Below are positions 11,265 to 22,822 of a DNA stretch of 64,000 nt, one piece after another. The stretch is from Stenogyne calaminthoides (Eukaryota > Streptophyta > Magnoliopsida > Lamiales > Lamiaceae). The position numbers were made by a program, and so were the translations under genes. The DNA is taken from assembly GCA_037126765.1 (NCBI GenBank), contig JBBCBC010000026.1, positions 12,636,418 through 12,700,417 of the forward strand. Reading direction: 5' to 3'. Position 1 is the stretch's first letter; every line of letters begins with the position of its first letter. The notes under the pieces were generated by a model. That model did not search any database and was not told where the DNA came from. It saw nothing but the letters and a program-made list of their open reading frames with translations.

Positions 11265-14200
11265 ATGGCTCCAACCCCGTTAGAGATTAGTCAAAACCAA
11301 CAAGCCGCGGGTACGAAGTTCGTTGTCTCACTTGAAAGCACAACCAACTCAAAGCCGTAAGAGGAAGCTCGTGATATGATTCGACCGGTTAAACTCATTC
11401 CAACTATTCGCAAACCCACTGCACCGGGAGTTTGCGAAAGAGGTAATCAATTCATCTCAGAACTTGAAGATAGATGAAGAGGGTCAGATGCATTCTAAGT
11501 TAATCAGATCACACTTAGAGCGATCATCCAAATACGCCGCTTTTGAGAGGGTATATAGTTCCAAAAAAATCAATGATGTTTTTGAGCTCGTGATAGAGGA
11601 GAGGATCCTACGACGTATATGTCGGGGAAGAGAGAGCAGAGTACTTAGATAGGATTGCCGAGAATCTGTTAAGTTTGAGGCGACATTTGCATAAAAGGCA
11701 CTTCCGGGCCACAATATCGTGTGTTGATGGATATTGTGAGCAAGTGCATCATGAGTCTCTTGGGGAGTTTTGAGCGGATAAGTACCCAAGCTCAGATTGA
11801 TGGCGGCGATAAAGCTTCACCCACCACATTTCAACCGGGTCAAATTCTGATCCGCAGACGGTGAGTGAAAAGGACCAAAGTTTTGAGGAAGATTGATTGG
11901 GGCGATCTCAATCAAAGGCAAGATCCACCATGCCACCAAAATTGCTTACATTTTGGAGATGTGCGAAGAGGAGGAGGATATCTTCGCCAATTCGACCCCA
12001 TTTCCTAAATCCAAAATTCTCCTTAAACCCATTCTTTGCAAGGAAGCGGTCATCGGGGGAATAGAGAAAAAGAAGGTAGAATCACCTTGTGCGATTCTTT
12101 GAAAAAGAGACCCAACAAACTAGGGGGAAGGTGTTGTTGGAGGCAAAGATAGAAAGGGAGCAAAAATGTTGAAACAGAAGAATCTTGCTCCAAAACGCAG
12201 AAGATTGGTGGTTCTCACCGATGAAGATGAAAGTGATTCAAGAGATTCAATCTGAGGGCCAAACCGCTTTCGAGTTCACCATTACAAGTGTTGGCTCAAA
12301 GTTATCTCCAGACACGAGATCGATCGAGGAGGCGGTGTATTTTCGAGGTGCTCAAGACATCGCCAAGACAGATAAAATTTCTCAGAAATTTTCAAAGGAG
12401 CTCAAACCTCGTAGATGCTACCTCCTGTGTGTGCAGTTCGACAGAAGAGCCACCGTTCGAGTCGATCTCAAGATGTGCAAGCTCGACCGACGAGCCAACT
12501 CGCACTCAAACCGAGGATATACCAAACAGTGCCCTCGTAACCCACTCGGATGCAACCGAGGACTGACCGCACAAACTTCGAATGTCACGAGACTCAGAGC
12601 GTAATATTCTTGATGAGCTCCCGAAAGGATCTACTTTTGATCCCTTAGCGTAAACTTCAAATGAACCCGATAGGCCCGATATGGAAGAAGGGCGAGGCTG
12701 AAGAAGGCGAGTGGAGGAGCAAGGGGGAACGGTTCATACTTGACCGATACCCTGAGCTCAGCTCATACCCTGATCTGCAAGATATTTTCTTCAGATTAAG
12801 GACAACTGTATTTATCCTCAATCAGACTCTTCCCGAGATGCTTGATATTGCTGCTTTTAGAGGGAAGATCGTGGAATGAGGAGATGCGACCTTTCCGACC
12901 GACTTCTCGGGGTTCGTAAGACAAAGCTCGAGATGAAAAAAGCCAATTTTGATGAGCCGGTTCGTGAAGTTGGCTGAGAGGAGAGCAACTAAAGTTGGTG
13001 CCCCAAGCAGTGGAGACAAATCTCAAGATGGAGATGGGGACCAACAGGGAGATCTTGAGAATGATCTCGTAAGGAAAAAGAGACTTCGTGGCGATCAACA
13101 TGGATCTAGTCAACATTAGACTGATGATAGTACTCTTCAGACTGAGGCGCAGCTGGAGACTGGAGCTCAGAATGAAGCTGAAGCTCAAGATGATCAGACA
13201 GCACATGAGGTGCAAAAGATTCCTGAGTTGATCTCACTCCCCTGATAGAGAAACTTGAGAAGGTTGAGCCAATGATGATCAAGATTGCTCAGATGGAAGA
13301 GACGTTGGCCAATCAAGCTCAAAAGATGGACGGTCTTAGTCACTCTTCAGAACTGGTGCAAATTCAAAACACTCTAACCACCCAGATGACCTCCATGGAA
13401 GGAAAGCTAAATGAGAAGCTGGAGGGAGTCAAGGCTGAGTTAAGTGATGAACTGAAGCAGAAACACCAGGAAAGTTTTGATTTCCTAGAAGTGAAACTGG
13501 CAGAAAAGAATGAGGTGCTAATCAAGTCTGTTGTTGAGGAAATGAGCTCAATGCTCATGACCAAGATGACAGAGATGTTCAAAGAAGCACTCTCCGGCCA
13601 GTTTGCCCACTTATCTGAAGAATTTTCTGTGGCCAAGAACCATCTAAGGAGGCTGGAAGACGAACAAGATCAGATAGCAGGAGAAGTTCGCTGTGTGAGC
13701 AAAGAGCAATATCACATGGACACAGCACTCTCCAGACTTCTTCCAAATTACGGTGCCAAGAAGGGGGAAAAGGAAGCTGAAGATCTCAGAAAGTTCATGG
13801 CACGTACTTTGGAGAAGAAGGCTCAGAAAGATGCTGAAATGTATAATCTAGCAAAAGCCTTTAAAGAAGTCGAAGCTACTGAGAAGTTGAAGTTCGCTCA
13901 GGTAGAAAAGCCTATCTACACTCGAAGTTTAAAGCAAGCTATGCTTGATGTTGCAAGAGAGAAACCGAAAAGCTAGAGCAAAGGTTGGAACAAGCCAGTT
14001 CTTCTTTGAAGCTTTTATGAAGAGGAAAGCCTTGGGAGTTGTTCAACCCGAAAAGCAAACGTCTGAAAGGCTTCTAAGCCAATCCAGAGAAAACTGATTC
14101 TGGATGATGAAGAAACAGAACAACCAGTGGAATCTGAGTCTCAACCTCAGAAGAAAGTCTTCAACACGAGAAATGCTCTGAAGACACTCCAAGAAGAACA

Positions 14201-14818
14201 AGCTAAGAAAGCTGCTGCTTCGGTCTCAGGAACGTCTGTGATCAGAAAGAAGATAGACGAAGAGCAGAAGCGAAGGAGTGATTTCAGGAAGTTTGCGAGC
14301 AAGAGGAAAGGAACATCAAAAGCACTAAAATGGCCCCACGTTGATAAATGGATGCCCATCAAACTCAACGATATGTGGGAAGAAGTCAAGAGAACCTTCT
14401 GGTTCAATTATGATGTTCTCAGGGAATGGAGAGGAAAGGTCAGATCAGAATGAAGCTTTCATTGAATACCTTCTTATCTTCTATCCAAAGTATCTACAGA
14501 GTGGATTAACTGCGGATGAAGGAGAGAGGTACACGTATAGTAGCCCCTGGTCCATATTCCTATCCACCTCCAAAATTTGATAATGGCTTGGTGAATGAGA
14601 AGGCCATTACTCAAGAGATTGCTCAGTATGCTGGTCAGTTGGGTTTAACAGGAAACAGTCCGGACATCATCAAGGAAAGAAATGAGCTGAAGAAGAGATT
14701 TTTCGGAATGTTTGACCTGGAGGTGCCCACTGATGAAGTTGAGAATGAAGCAAATCAAGAGCGTAAGAAGCAAAATCGGAAGATCAAGACCAAGACTCGA
14801 AGATTTTGTAATCTTTAA
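11265..14818 (+). pseudogene. Third gene (large coiled-coil protein), element A, broken
   Basis: Same gene as 25385-28900, where the protein is described in full. It begins MAPTPLEI at the ATG at 11265. The N-terminal domain (to about 12110) is much broken. The middle domain (GERFILDRYPELSSYPDLQD) is at about 12700-12880. The coiled-coil part at 13272-13976 is intact for 234 codons, and the C-terminal domain (HVDKWMPIKLNDMWEE) runs from about 14127 to 14780. The normal stop (AAC TGA in F) reads AATCAAGA at 14753-14760, which runs the frame on to 14818; this is again loss of a CTG. Function unknown. Confidence 0.78.
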
Positions 14819-15209
14819 ATTTTTGTCTTTTTGATTTTGTTGATAAACTCATTGTAATATGTAACGGGATACCAATCATCAATGAAGATTTATCATTATG
14901 CTCAAAAGATAATATCTCATTATCTTATTTACATGTCTTTTATTTTGATATGCCCGAATGAATGTCTCAAGAAATTGTCCGAATATGGGGAAATTGTTTA
15001 AGTATTTGGTAATGAACTAGTTAAAGAGATTCATTCTTGAAGAAATTGTTGAATGATTAAACCTGTTGAGAAACTCAAAATTGTTTGGAGATTCTCTAAT
15101 TTAAGAAATGATTTGGGAGACAACCAATCTTGTAATAGGATAAACCAAACCCGAGTATAAGTTATATGTTTGTAACAAGATAGGTTTTGGCATCATCAAA
15201 AAGGGAAAT
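14819..15209 (+). other. 3' non-coding region and polypurine tract, element A
   Basis: Non-coding sequence after the third gene, ending in the polypurine tract AAAAAGGGAAAT (15198-15209) that primes plus-strand DNA. Upstream are several imperfect copies of the tract/LTR edge (GGGGAAATTG near 14986, GAAATTGTTG near 15037), as in the other family members. Confidence 0.8.
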
Positions 15210-17147
15210 TGTTGGGAGATGAATTTAATAAAGATATATGATTTTGATTAGATCCCAAAACCCGTAGTATGACATGTTCGAAATGATCTTGAAAGTTTTG
15301 TCGATTCGGTTTTAGAATATTCAGATGTTATCTGCGGAATGTATAGTCGCAGATATAGTTCAGATAGTTCATCAAGACTCAAGAGATACCGAGTAATCAA
15401 GACTTCAATGAGAAGACTCAAGACATCACCAAGATAAACTACAAAGATTCGGAAGACCAAAGACTCGAAAGACCCTCAAGACTCGTAAGACTCAAGACAC
15501 AAAGATCAAGACCGAGAAACTAAAGATCAAGAATATCAAGACACAAGAATTATCAAGACTCGAGAAGGTATCAATGCTCAAGATGAATCAATGTTTCGAG
15601 GCAATCAATATATCTATCTCAAGGATGCAATCTCGAGAAGATCGCGATTCCTTAGAAAATAGATATTTGCCAAAACATTCAAATGCGCATAAAAGGAACT
15701 AAGTCGGTGTTGTTAAGGTTATATCAAACTCGAGTTTGTAACCAAAAAGAGCCGCTGAAGGTGTTTACCTTTAACCGGAGACAAAAGTCAAAAAGAGGAA
15801 GACAACATCAGAATATACCGACACCGACAAAGGATGTGTGTCTCTCAAAAAGGATGTCAGATGTACAAAAGTTCCAGACTGCAAAAAGTGAAGACCGGCT
15901 ACATGAAAGGCTATTGCTTAGAAAGTGTTAGAGAGTTTCAAACCCTAAATATAGCCGTTTTCACACACCACAAGAGGGAACTCACGGTCATCTCTCCAAT
16001 CGGATAGTTTTCAAAGAGTGACCTTGGTGTATGCCTATAAAAATCTTGGTGACCCTCTACATTGTAAGGTTACGGAAATTTATCGCAACTTAAGAGCTCA
16101 AGCTTATTCTTGTAAAAGTTAAAAGCACTCGAAAAACTTAGAATTTCCCAAGTGCTTCAAAATTGAAGAGAGCTCACTATACTAAGCCTAGCTTGATAAG
16201 AATTATCCAAAGCTTAGTCGAGATATCCTAACCCTTTTGCATTGTGCTTCATTGTAAAGGATATCTCATCCTAGTTGAAACCAACCAAGAAACCCCAAAC
16301 CCTTGTGAAGGTAGTTGGAGTGTGTTTGTTGGTGAGAAGTGTTGTAAAGAGTTAGTAAACTACGCGAGTAGTATCGAAAAACTCTAGAGGAGAAGTTAGT
16401 AAGCTTCTGAGGGGTAGTCCAAAGCTTGTGTGTGATTGAGTAAGTAAACTACGGAGGTAGTCGAAAAAACTCAAGGTCGGGTTGAGTAAGTAAACTACGG
16501 GAGTAGTCGAAAAAACTTCGACGGCGAGTTGAGTAAGTAAACTACGCCGAGGTAGTCGTAAAGCTCGGTTGATAGTGAATTTCTCTCAAGAGTCGGGGAG
16601 AGTGGACGAGGAGCTTGAGTCTCTAACCACTATAATTGTTGTGTTCTTTTATTGCTTTCCTTATCTGTGCTTATCATTTGCATTGACTTGATTTTGAAAG
16701 CATACTTTTCAATCGATATTCAGGTTGGAATCAATCCACCGAAGTTGCATAAGTGAATCACAAATTTCAATCACTATTTCATAAAGGGAAGGTTTTCAAA
16801 GAAAGCTTAAAACGAGTATAATCTAAGGGCCAACCATTCGAGACGAAAGTAGCTAGAATGAGATAGTTACCAAACCGAACTCTCTTCGAGGATTCATTAA
16901 GTTAGTTATCCGATCCAAGCAACTCGGGATCTCTGACACTCGGGACTCGGTTGGGATTATCGAGGTTTCGAAGCTATTTCCAGATCACCGTCTCGATGAG
17001 ACTTTGACTCAGAGCGATCTGTCTTCTCGAAACCTAATCTTGAGATTATCGACCCAAGCTGACCTCAGTATGAAAAAGTTTTAAAAACACTGAACACGTG
17101 TATTCCCCCCCATACACGTGTAAGACTCGTTTGCACCGGGACCAACA
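15210..17147 (+). repeat. Element A 3' LTR
   Basis: 1,938 bp, TGTTGGGAGATG to GGACCAACA. Same parts as the 5' LTR: a GA-rich tract (about 15380-15560), the palindromic array (16343-16560) and the terminal hairpin (17094-17121). Many differences from the 5' copy lie at former CAG/CTG sites. Confidence 0.93.
17094..17121. repeat. LTR-end hairpin (A, 3' LTR)
   Basis: ACACGTGTAT / ATACACGTGT arms with a C-rich loop of eight bases. The arms are perfect, as in the 5' LTR, although the loop length differs. Confidence 0.9.
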
Positions 17148-17152
17148 ACACT
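17148..17152. repeat. Target-site duplication of element A, right copy (ACACT)
   Basis: Pairs with 2691-2695. Confidence 0.95.
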
Positions 17153-17909
17153 TCATCATGTTAAAGATTTATTCGAGTATTCGCGAATGAAAGGAGGAAA
17201 TCGTAATAGCCCATGTTTAAGTTACATGTAGTTGCACGTTTCTCGCAACGTACCTCATATATTGAGAATGTCTGATTTATTGTCTAGGGTTCAATTAAGA
17301 CCGTTAGTTTGACTAATCGCTCGATATATGAGGGCATATGGGTCACACAACAAGTACTTCCCTTTTACAGATTATAGTTGGTTGATTAAGTGTTAAATTT
17401 GATTTAATATTTAATTTATGGAGAATTAATTAATAATAGATTAATTTGGAATTAATTATTATTAATGTTTAATTAAATTGGATTTAATTAAATAAGAATT
17501 CCCAATAATAATATATGATATATTATTATAGGATTTAATATATATGGAATCAAATCCATAGAGATTTGATATATATGGAAATTAAATCTGTAGGATTTAA
17601 GCTTTGTCTCCCCTATATATACAAGCTCTTGAGAATTCAGAAAAAAACTTTAATTCATTCTTCTCCATAAGATCTAGAGTTAGAATTTTCTTAGCAAATT
17701 CATCTCGGGATTCAACACGGGCAAATCTGTGCAAGTCCGTAATTGGGGATTACGTGGATACCACAGTAGAGAAAACTGTATACGAATTACTGTAAGAATT
17801 CTGTTTATGTTTACTCGTATTTAATTATGCAATTAATTGTTCATTATTGGTGAACTGTTTATTTTCGCTGCGCATGTATTACGTGTTTACGTGCCTCTAA
17901 AATCCTACA
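17153..17909 (+). repeat. Element B 5' LTR, second part
   Basis: Continues 1949-2695 and aligns with about 35479-36374 of the 3' LTR. About 140 bp of the ATATATGGAATCAAATC-type repeats present at about 35915-36060 is missing here, with a short GGATTT/AGATTT repeat at the join. It ends AATCCTACA at 17909. The ORF 17604-17795 is not conserved and is not a gene. Confidence 0.92.
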
Positions 17910-17910
17910 G

Positions 17911-17923
17911 TGGTATCAGAGCT
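17911..17923 (+). other. Primer-binding site, element B
   Basis: TGGTATCAGAGCT, one base after the LTR. Complementary to the 3' end of initiator-Met tRNA, the standard primer of plant copia elements. Confidence 0.92.
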
Positions 17924-18106
17924 CCATGCTCTTGATTAATTGCTTAATTGATTTATTTGTTTTTTTTATAAACAATTCGGCACGGCAGATTGGGTGCGTG
18001 TATTAGCACAAGTTTTATTTGCTCATTGGGTTGAGACAAATATATTGAATAAATGTGGCCTTATTTAGTTTAATTTTGTTGCTCGCCTATTCATTCTTCT
18101 TCTTCA

Positions 18107-18436
18107 ATGGGTCAGTTTCCGTATCACAAAATTAGGGTTTTCGAACCCGAATTCGCCACTAAATTAACGCCACCACCAGCGGCGGAGACCGCGATTCATC
18201 GCTCGAGGTGGCGGATTATCACCGCATCTCGCGACGGTCGCGGGTCATCGCAGCGCTGCGTGCGATGGCGGCGGTTCCTCCTAGCGCGACGGCGGCGGTT
18301 CCTCCTAGCGCGACGGCGTTTCGCACTTTTTCTGTTGGTCAAGCACGGCGCTGAGATGCGCATGCTTGGACCGATTGATGTGCTACGCCGCTTATCTGTT
18401 TCCCACGGCGATGTCTTGTGCGTGCGAAACCATTGA
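18107..18436 (+). other. Uncertain 109-codon ORF in the leader of B
   Basis: Opens MGQFPYHKIRVFEPEFATK, then Arg-rich. A perfect 24-bp tandem duplication (18267-18290 and 18291-18314) gives the repeated peptide RRRFLLAR. No family recognised, and the Arg-rich composition follows from the GC-rich CGG/GCG repeats. The ORF on the other strand (18196-18582) overlaps it, so at most one is real. It could be captured host coding sequence or chance. Confidence 0.25.
18267..18314 (+). repeat. Perfect 24-bp tandem duplication
   Basis: Two identical 24-bp units, starting GGCGGCGGTTCCTCC, side by side in the GC-rich leader. The unit length keeps the frame. Confidence 0.9.
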
Positions 18437-19309
18437 ATGGCTATCGCTTGGGTCGATTTTGTAAAACGCGGCGGCTCTTCCACCGGGGGTTGGTGAAATC
18501 GAAGCTGAACCGATGCCTTTGATGGTTGTCGGCATGTCGAATTGAACGATGTGAGCAAGTGGTGACGGCGGGTCGCCCGCACGCGCCTAGCGGCGTCGGT
18601 GACTCGTCCACGCGCTCGCGACGGCAGCGATTGTTTGCTGGATTACACTTCTTACGGCGGGGTCTCTATTGGCTTCATTTGTGTTGAATGTGTGTTCTCT
18701 GTTTTGGGTGACTTCTCAATTCGACGATCAATGAATGTTTGTTTGGAATTGTGATTGGATCCTATTATGCTTCATTGCTGCTTGTTATAACACGCTAAAT
18801 TTTTCATTTATTCGAGACCTTGATGCTGAAAATTGAAAATTAGCAGTGTTGAATTGGTGATGATGATTGACGGTTTGGTGTTTGGATTTTGGAAATCAGT
18901 ATGTCCTGAATAGCATATTGGATCTGTATATTTTGGGGGGTGATGCGGGGAGGGACTTGGTCGATAATTTGATTTTCACCATGCCCTCTTTGAGCAATTT
19001 TGAAAAATTGCAATAATTACTAATTTTAAAATTGGATTTTAAAATATAATTATTAAGGTTGGACCTTGGATTGAGTAATTAATTAGATTAATTAAAGTTT
19101 TGAAATTGATAAAAGTTTAATTTTTAAAACGAAGTTTAAAGTTGGACTTTTAAATGCTAATTAATTGGTTTTAATAATTAATTGATTAAATGAAATTAAA
19201 ATTGGATTTTAATTTTGTTTAAGTGATTTTTTTTAATAAATTATTAAATCCTACTTGGTTAACTTGTTTGTTTGAATTCGTTAACACATTTATAGTCCAC
19301 ATTATAACT

Positions 19310-19426
19310 GTTTGGGTAGGCGGCGCCCAATAATTGTCGGATCGTATTAACTGTTTGGGTAGATGTCACTCATATAAGTGTTAGTCCGTATGAAATCATG
19401 TTTGGGTAGGCGACGCCCAATAATTG
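19310..19426 (+). repeat. Spaced 27-bp direct repeats in the leader of B
   Basis: Copies at 19310-19336 and 19400-19426 differ at one base (GTTTGGGTAGGCGRCGCCC, then AATAATTG). A shorter copy (GTTTGGGTAG) lies between at 19353-19362. Spacing is 90 bp between the full copies. No function assigned. Confidence 0.75.
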
Positions 19427-20069
19427 CTCAAATGTGATGTAGATTAACATGTTGGATCTCGATTAAGCAATTAATACACCGCCTTTAAAATGTTCCTCAC
19501 TAAAATATGGTTTTCTCATTGATTTGATAAGATGTCTTCCATCAAAATTAAAAGAAAACCGGAGATTTCGTTCCAATGAGTATTTAAGGCCCTCGTCTTT
19601 TGCTCGGATCTACATCTAACGGGACTTTTATAGGGACATGTAATGTCGCCGCTTGATGGTTGTAAATCAACTTAATTTTGTTTCACTTGCCCTCGCGGGG
19701 AACAAAAGTTAAGGGACATCAGTCGAACTGAGTTCGATAAACTAGGAATTGCAGTTTTTGCAATTGGTTTGGAGACATACCAGTTATGCTATTGTGATAT
19801 TCAGCCCTCGCTGGGATTATGATAGTAGGAATGTGGATCCTAGTCCATTATGATTTATATTAGATATAAATTCGCATTCTTCCGATGAGGTCGTTGAATG
19901 TGTGAAAATAATGGAGACAAAATAAATTTGAAAGGCCATGCTTATTTTGATTACTGAATATTGATCATAGGAATTATGTGTTTAATTCCCGTTTTATTTT
20001 ATTTATTTTGGTTAGTTGAAATGTATAACTGTTATTGAGATGTGTTTTGGAAACAAACAAATTGGCTAG

Positions 20070-20516
20070 GCCAAATTTTCTGGACTAGCATCGAAACATG
20101 TGTTCGGTGCTAAGGCAAGAAAAGATTGAGTACGTGTTTGACACGTATATCTCGGTTACCCTTAAAGCTGGTACTCTGAGATAGCCACGTTTGACGTAGC
20201 AGCTCAGAAGAAGCATCAAGAGGATGCGTCCCAGGCTCAGTGTGTGACGTTGCTCGGCATGACTCCCGATATACATAGGCAACGTGAGAAAATAGATCTC
20301 TTCTAGATGCTCCAGCATCTGAAGGATCTCTTTGATTCTGAGTCTCATTCTGAGATTTATAAAGTGATGAGAGATCTGTTCAGATGTCAGTTAGCTAAAG
20401 AAGGGAAAATTTTATCTCATATGCTAATGATGATAAGCATAATTGAGAAACTTGGTAATTTAGGCATTGAGCTAAAAGACCAACATTTTCATCTATGCTA
20501 TCCTCCAGTTGCTCCC
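20070..20516 (+). pseudogene. gag: Copia gag, element B, first part
   Basis: The copia-type gag domain is recognisable from about 20175: VAAQKKHQEDASQAQCVTLL, then LKDLFDSESHSEIYKVMRDL, then the LAKEGKILSHMLMMISIIEKLG helix and a diverged LPPSYS-like end. An in-frame TAG lies near 20303, and earlier gag is too decayed to place a start. Element C interrupts it at 20516; the next residues of the same domain (FIVNYNMNKTDATVPKL) lie at about 31340, showing that the two parts were one gene. Longest open part 20307-20516. Confidence 0.75.
20512..20516. repeat. Target-site duplication of element C, left copy (CTCCC)
   Basis: Repeated at 31323-31327. Removing C and one copy rejoins the gag of B. Confidence 0.93.
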
Positions 20517-21854
20517 TGTTGGGAGATGAATTTAATAAAGAAGATTTTGATTAGATCCCAAAACCCCTAAGTATGACATGTTCAGGATAATCTTGATAGT
20601 TGAGTCAGGATTCAGTTTTAGAGTGTTCAGGATATTATCTGCACAATGTATAGTTAGCAGATGTAGATCAGGTTAGATTCTGAAGATTCTGAAGACTCAG
20701 TAAGTTTATGAAGAAACCGGTTTCAAGATGAAATCAAGTTTCAAGTTTCGATATGAAATTGAGAAATCAAGTCTCGATTATGAAATCGAGAAATCAAGTC
20801 TCGGAGAAATCGAGAAATCAAGACTCGATGGAGAAATCGAGAAATCAAGACTTAGTGAGAAATCGAGAAATCAAGACTCAAAAGAGAAATCGAGAATCAA
20901 GACTCAAAGATGATGACTCAAAGATATCGGGCCAAGATATCTCGGTGAAGACTCGTAAGACACTCAAGACTCGTCAGACACTAAAGACTCGTAAGACTCG
21001 TAAGATCAAGATCAAGATATCAAGATCAAGACAAAGGATATCAAGGCACATTAATTATCAAGACTCAAGAATGTATCAATGCTCAAGATAAACCCAATGT
21101 TCCGAGGCAATCAAAAATATCTATCCGGGCGGATACAATATCGAGAAGAACGCGATTACTTAGAAAAATAGATATTGCCCAAGACATTCGGGATACGCAT
21201 AAAAAGGAACTAAAACATAGTATTGTTAAGGTTATATCACTCGAGATATTGATCGAAAAGAGCCGCTGGTTTTGTTTTACATTAATCAAGACAACAACCA
21301 ATCGTAAGAAGACAAAGATCGCATTTTTATCGACAAATCGAAAAAGCGATAATTCATTGAAGCATGTCAAGAGTACTATGTTCCGCATCGCAAAAAAGTG
21401 TTGAATGGTCGCATGAAAAGCAGATTGCCTAAAACATGCTAGGAAGTTTCAAACCCTAAATATAGCCGTTCATCACACACCATAAGAGGAAACTTACGAA
21501 ACTATCTCTTCCAACGGATAGTTTTTCAAGAGTGACCTTGGTGTATGCCTATAAATACTTGTGACCATCTACATTGAAGGTTACGGGAAATTTGTAAGCA
21601 ACTCAAGAGCTCAAACTTATTATTGCAAGTTGAAGCACTCGAAAACCAAAGAATTTCCCAAGTGCTTTACATTGAAGAGAGCTCATTCACTAAGCCTAGT
21701 TTTGATAAGATATATCCAAAGCTTAGTAGAGATATCCTAGCCTTTGCATTGTACTTAATTGTAAAGGATATCTCATCCTAGTTGGAAACCAACCAAGAAA
21801 CCCCAAACCCTTTGTAAGGTAGTTTGAGTGTGATTGTTGGTGAGTTGGAGTTGT

Positions 21855-22066
21855 AAAGAGTTAGTAAACTACAGAGGTAGTCAGAAAGCTCTAGAGAAGA
21901 AGTGAGTAAACTATCTTGGATAGTCAGAAAGCTTGTGTGTGTTTTGAGTAAGTAAACTACAGAGGTAGTCAGAAAGCTCAAAATAGAAAGGTTAGTAAAC
22001 TACAGAGGTAGTCAGAAAACCTTAGGAAGTGGAAAGGTTAGTAAACTACAGAGGTAGTCAGAAAAC
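21855..22066 (+). repeat. Palindromic repeat array (C, 5' LTR)
   Basis: Five units. Four read ACTACAGAGGTAGTC. One reads ACTATCTTGGATAGTC, where both arms changed together (CTAC/GTAG to CTATC/GATAG), keeping the pairing. The 3' LTR has six units (30536-30790). Confidence 0.85.
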
Positions 22067-22545
22067 CTTAGGAGGTGATTAAGGAATTTCTCTGAAGAGT
22101 CAGGGAGAGTGGACGTAGGAGCTTGAGTCTCTGAACCACTATAACTTGCTGTGTTATTTGCTTTATGTATTGCTTTGATTATCTGTTGCATATCTTTAAC
22201 TGAAAGCATATTTTCACTGATACTCAGTTGGAACCAATCCACTGAAGTTGCATATAACTGAATCATAGCCTAATCACTATTCCATTAAAAGGAAGGTTTT
22301 CAGCAAAGCATAAAACGAGTATAAACTTAGGGCCAACCATTTCGCACATCTGAGTAGCTTTTCAAGCAAGCTCAGTATCTCTGATAACTCAGGATCAGTT
22401 GGGATTATCTGAGGTTTCTGAAAGCAGCTCAGGATCACTGTCTCAGGTAGACTTTGACTCAGGGCGACTTGTGCTTCTCAGGGCCAAATCATCAGGATAG
22501 CCTGACCCATCTGACCTCAGTGAGGAAAAGTTTTAAAATCACTGA

Positions 22546-22573
22546 ACACGTGTATTCCCCCCCATACACGTGT
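22546..22573. repeat. LTR-end hairpin (C, 5' LTR)
   Basis: Perfect ACACGTGTAT / ATACACGTGT arms around a TCCCCCCC loop. In the 3' LTR of C the same place (about 31268-31292) is damaged. Confidence 0.9.
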
Positions 22574-22601
22574 AAGACTCGTTTGCACCGGGACTAACAA
22601 G

Positions 22602-22613
22602 TGGTATCAGAGC
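22602..22613 (+). other. Primer-binding site, element C
   Basis: TGGTATCAGAGC, perfect, two bases after the LTR. A second GATATCAGAGCAGTGGTTC stretch at about 22690-22710 is a local duplication of this leader part. Confidence 0.93.
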
Positions 22614-22822
22614 GGGAGTTCAACAGATCACTATTTTCAAAGTGATCGCCTGAGCTGATCCATTTTTTTTAAACCCGTCTCTGATCTGATACCAACAAGT
22701 GATATCAGAGCAGTGGTTCAACTTGACCACCTGCTTTGTTGACCATAGTCTTATTTGCTAAAGATTCTTGTGGTTTATCTGAATAGATCTTATTTGCTGA
22801 AATCTTAAAAGACTCAGACATA

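Larger units (their letters stand above)
2696..17147 (+). mobile_element. Copia retrotransposon A (third-gene family), full length
   Basis: Full-length element with two LTRs (2696-4649 and 15210-17147), an initiator-Met primer site, gag, pol, the extra gene and a polypurine tract in normal order. It lies within the 5' LTR of B, with a perfect 5-bp ACACT duplication. All genes are broken in many places, and most breaks fall where CAG or CTG has turned into a CG-containing variant, so part of the damage may be a consensus artefact (see findings). Better-preserved stretches are 7403-7820 and 13272-13976. Confidence 0.94.
17924..20069 (+). other. Long leader of element B with GC-rich island
   Basis: About 2.1 kb between primer site and recognisable gag, far longer than the 130-180 bp in A, C and D. 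Roughly 18100-18660 is strongly GC-rich, in contrast to the AT-rich sequence on both sides (about 18960-19260 is very AT-rich). Repeats at 19310-19426 are listed separately. It may be a captured host fragment or a structured leader. No protein domain recognised. Confidence 0.6.
20517..22599 (+). repeat. Element C 5' LTR
   Basis: 2,083 bp, TGTTGGGAGATG to GGACTAACA. The first third has GAAATCGAGAAATCAAGACTC-type repeats (about 20740-20900) with signs of CAG loss. From about 21500 it is clean. Palindromic array 21855-22066, terminal hairpin 22546-22573. Confidence 0.94.

Noticed and set aside
18196..18582. 128-codon Arg-rich ORF on the minus strand
   Set aside because: Lies in the GC-rich island opposite another ORF; composition explains its length.
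20085..20348. 87-codon minus-strand ORF
   Set aside because: Opposite the gag domain of B, which is identifiable on the plus strand.
22602..22613. tRNA-like sequences at LTR ends
   Set aside because: Only 12-13 bases match tRNA; these are primer-binding sites, not tRNA genes.
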